Source: Paenibacillus crassostreae (GTDB taxonomy: Bacteria; Bacillota; Bacilli; Paenibacillales; Paenibacillaceae). From it: a DNA stretch of 64,000 bases. Under the pieces are notes generated by a model. It did no database searches, had not been told where the DNA came from, and was given only the letters and a program-made list of their open reading frames with translations. This document shows positions 63,495-64,000 of this stretch, piece by piece. A program made the translations under genes and the position numbers. Every line of letters starts with the position of its first letter. Position 1 is the first letter of the stretch. The stretch covers positions 1,054,001 through 1,118,000 of the forward strand of contig NZ_CP017770.1 of the NCBI RefSeq assembly GCF_001857945.1, in the 5' to 3' direction.

Positions 63495-64000
63495 TCATTA
63501 TCCCCTTCTTCCTGTACGGTGGTATTCTCTTCTACAAGCTCGAGGAACAATTGTACAAGCCCATCATCAGGCTCTGCTCCTCCTGTCTGGCGCTGATAGA
63601 ACTTACGGAATATCTCATGTAATGGTAATTGCGAACGCTGGATCTCCATTTCTGCAACTTCCATTTCCGGGTAAATAGGTCGAATGTGCACTAACCCTTC
63701 CCGGCTCTTGCGCAGTCTCTGAATCTCTCCAAGAGACAACGCATCATTTAGAGTGATTTCCAAATCTATAAAAGCACGAGCATCTAGATCCTCATCCAAC
63801 CAACGATACACTTCTTCTATGCCTCCCTTAGCCCTCCAACGAACTAATGGCCGTCCACATGATAGATATAATTCTTCAAAAATTGGTTGTTGACCTGGTG
63901 AGATATCCAGCATGGCAACAGATTTCGCTTGCCCTGCTTCAGAAAAACTATAGGCAAGTGGGGATCCACTATAACGAGTCATCCCTTCCCCTTTCACAGC
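63491..64000 (-). CDS. sbcD: Exonuclease subunit SbcD, C-terminal part (cut by window edge)
   Basis: About 169 C-terminal residues are present; the phosphoesterase domain lies outside the window. The visible part opens with RYSGSPLAYSFSEAGQAKSV, the end of the Mre11-type nuclease core (the GSP-L motif), followed by the capping domain and an SbcD C-terminal helix that binds the SbcC coiled coil. The GTG at 63997 is internal to the gene, not a start. The stop overlaps sbcC by four bases. Confidence 0.93.
   Translation of the reverse strand, partial: AVKGEGMTRYSGSPLAYSFSEAGQAKSVAMLDISPGQQPIFEELYLSCGRPLVRWRAKGGIEEVYRWLDEDLDARAFIDLEITLNDALSLGEIQRLRKSREGLVHIRPIYPEMEVAEMEIQRSQLPLHEIFRKFYQRQTGGAEPDDGLVQLFLELVEENTTVQEEGDNE

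Overview
The window looks like chromosomal DNA of a spore-forming, low-GC Gram-positive bacterium, most likely Paenibacillus or a close relative. Reasons: sporulation genes (spoVD, yqfC/yqfD, a RsfA/GerR-type regulator, a YhcN/YlaJ lipoprotein), Bacillus-type gene neighbourhoods, strong AGGAGG-type ribosome binding sites with frequent TTG/GTG starts, and gene combinations not found in Bacillus subtilis (S-adenosylhomocysteine hydrolase beside bshC, and a class A rather than class B RNase P RNA). About 45 of some 50 genes lie on the minus strand, so the window reads naturally from right to left. No phage, transposase, CRISPR array, tRNA or rRNA was found.

Reading right to left (64 kb to 36 kb): the end of sbcD with sbcC (DNA end processing); a spore-coat-like repeat protein behind a branched RNA hairpin/terminator; a HINT-type HIT protein; rpsU-yqeY from a near-perfect sigma-A promoter; nfeD-floA plus a small membrane protein behind a likely ECF (sigma-W-like) promoter; then the long conserved block yqfC-yqfD-phoH-pgpH-ybeY-dgkA-cdd-era-yqzL-recO; a glycine T-box controlling glyQ-glyS; yaiI-dnaG-sigA (replication priming and housekeeping sigma factor); a membrane protein coupled to trmK-nif3; and the RNase P RNA gene.

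The middle (36 kb to 18 kb) is a mosaic of short units: a membrane-anchored subtilase on the plus strand, a YpuI-like protein, a DUF1540 protein, a small membrane protein, a lytic transglycosylase, nifS-thiI (sulfur transfer to tRNA), a TerC-family protein, a membrane protein, typA-ylaH-LCP-PNPOx (resembling the B. subtilis yla region), the divergent ylaK/ylaJ pair, an orphan solute-binding protein convergent with an odd coiled-coil exported protein, and a DUF2626 protein.

The left end (18 kb to 1) holds a RsfA/GerR-type regulator, panE-DUF3397, a complete oligopeptide ABC transporter (oppA, terminator, oppBCDF) with a CodY-like site, a bshC-ahcY operon, and the division and cell wall cluster mraZ-rsmH-ftsL-pbpB-spoVD-murE, with a three-repeat MraZ operator in front of mraZ. 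murE and sbcD are cut by the window ends.

Most of the window is conserved core genome. The less ordinary items are the class A RNase P RNA, a dispersed inverted-repeat family at three loci, the branched terminator after sbcC, the bacillithiol/SAH-hydrolase operon, and several exported or membrane proteins with unusual architectures. I found no clear evidence of a new multi-gene defence or mobile system.
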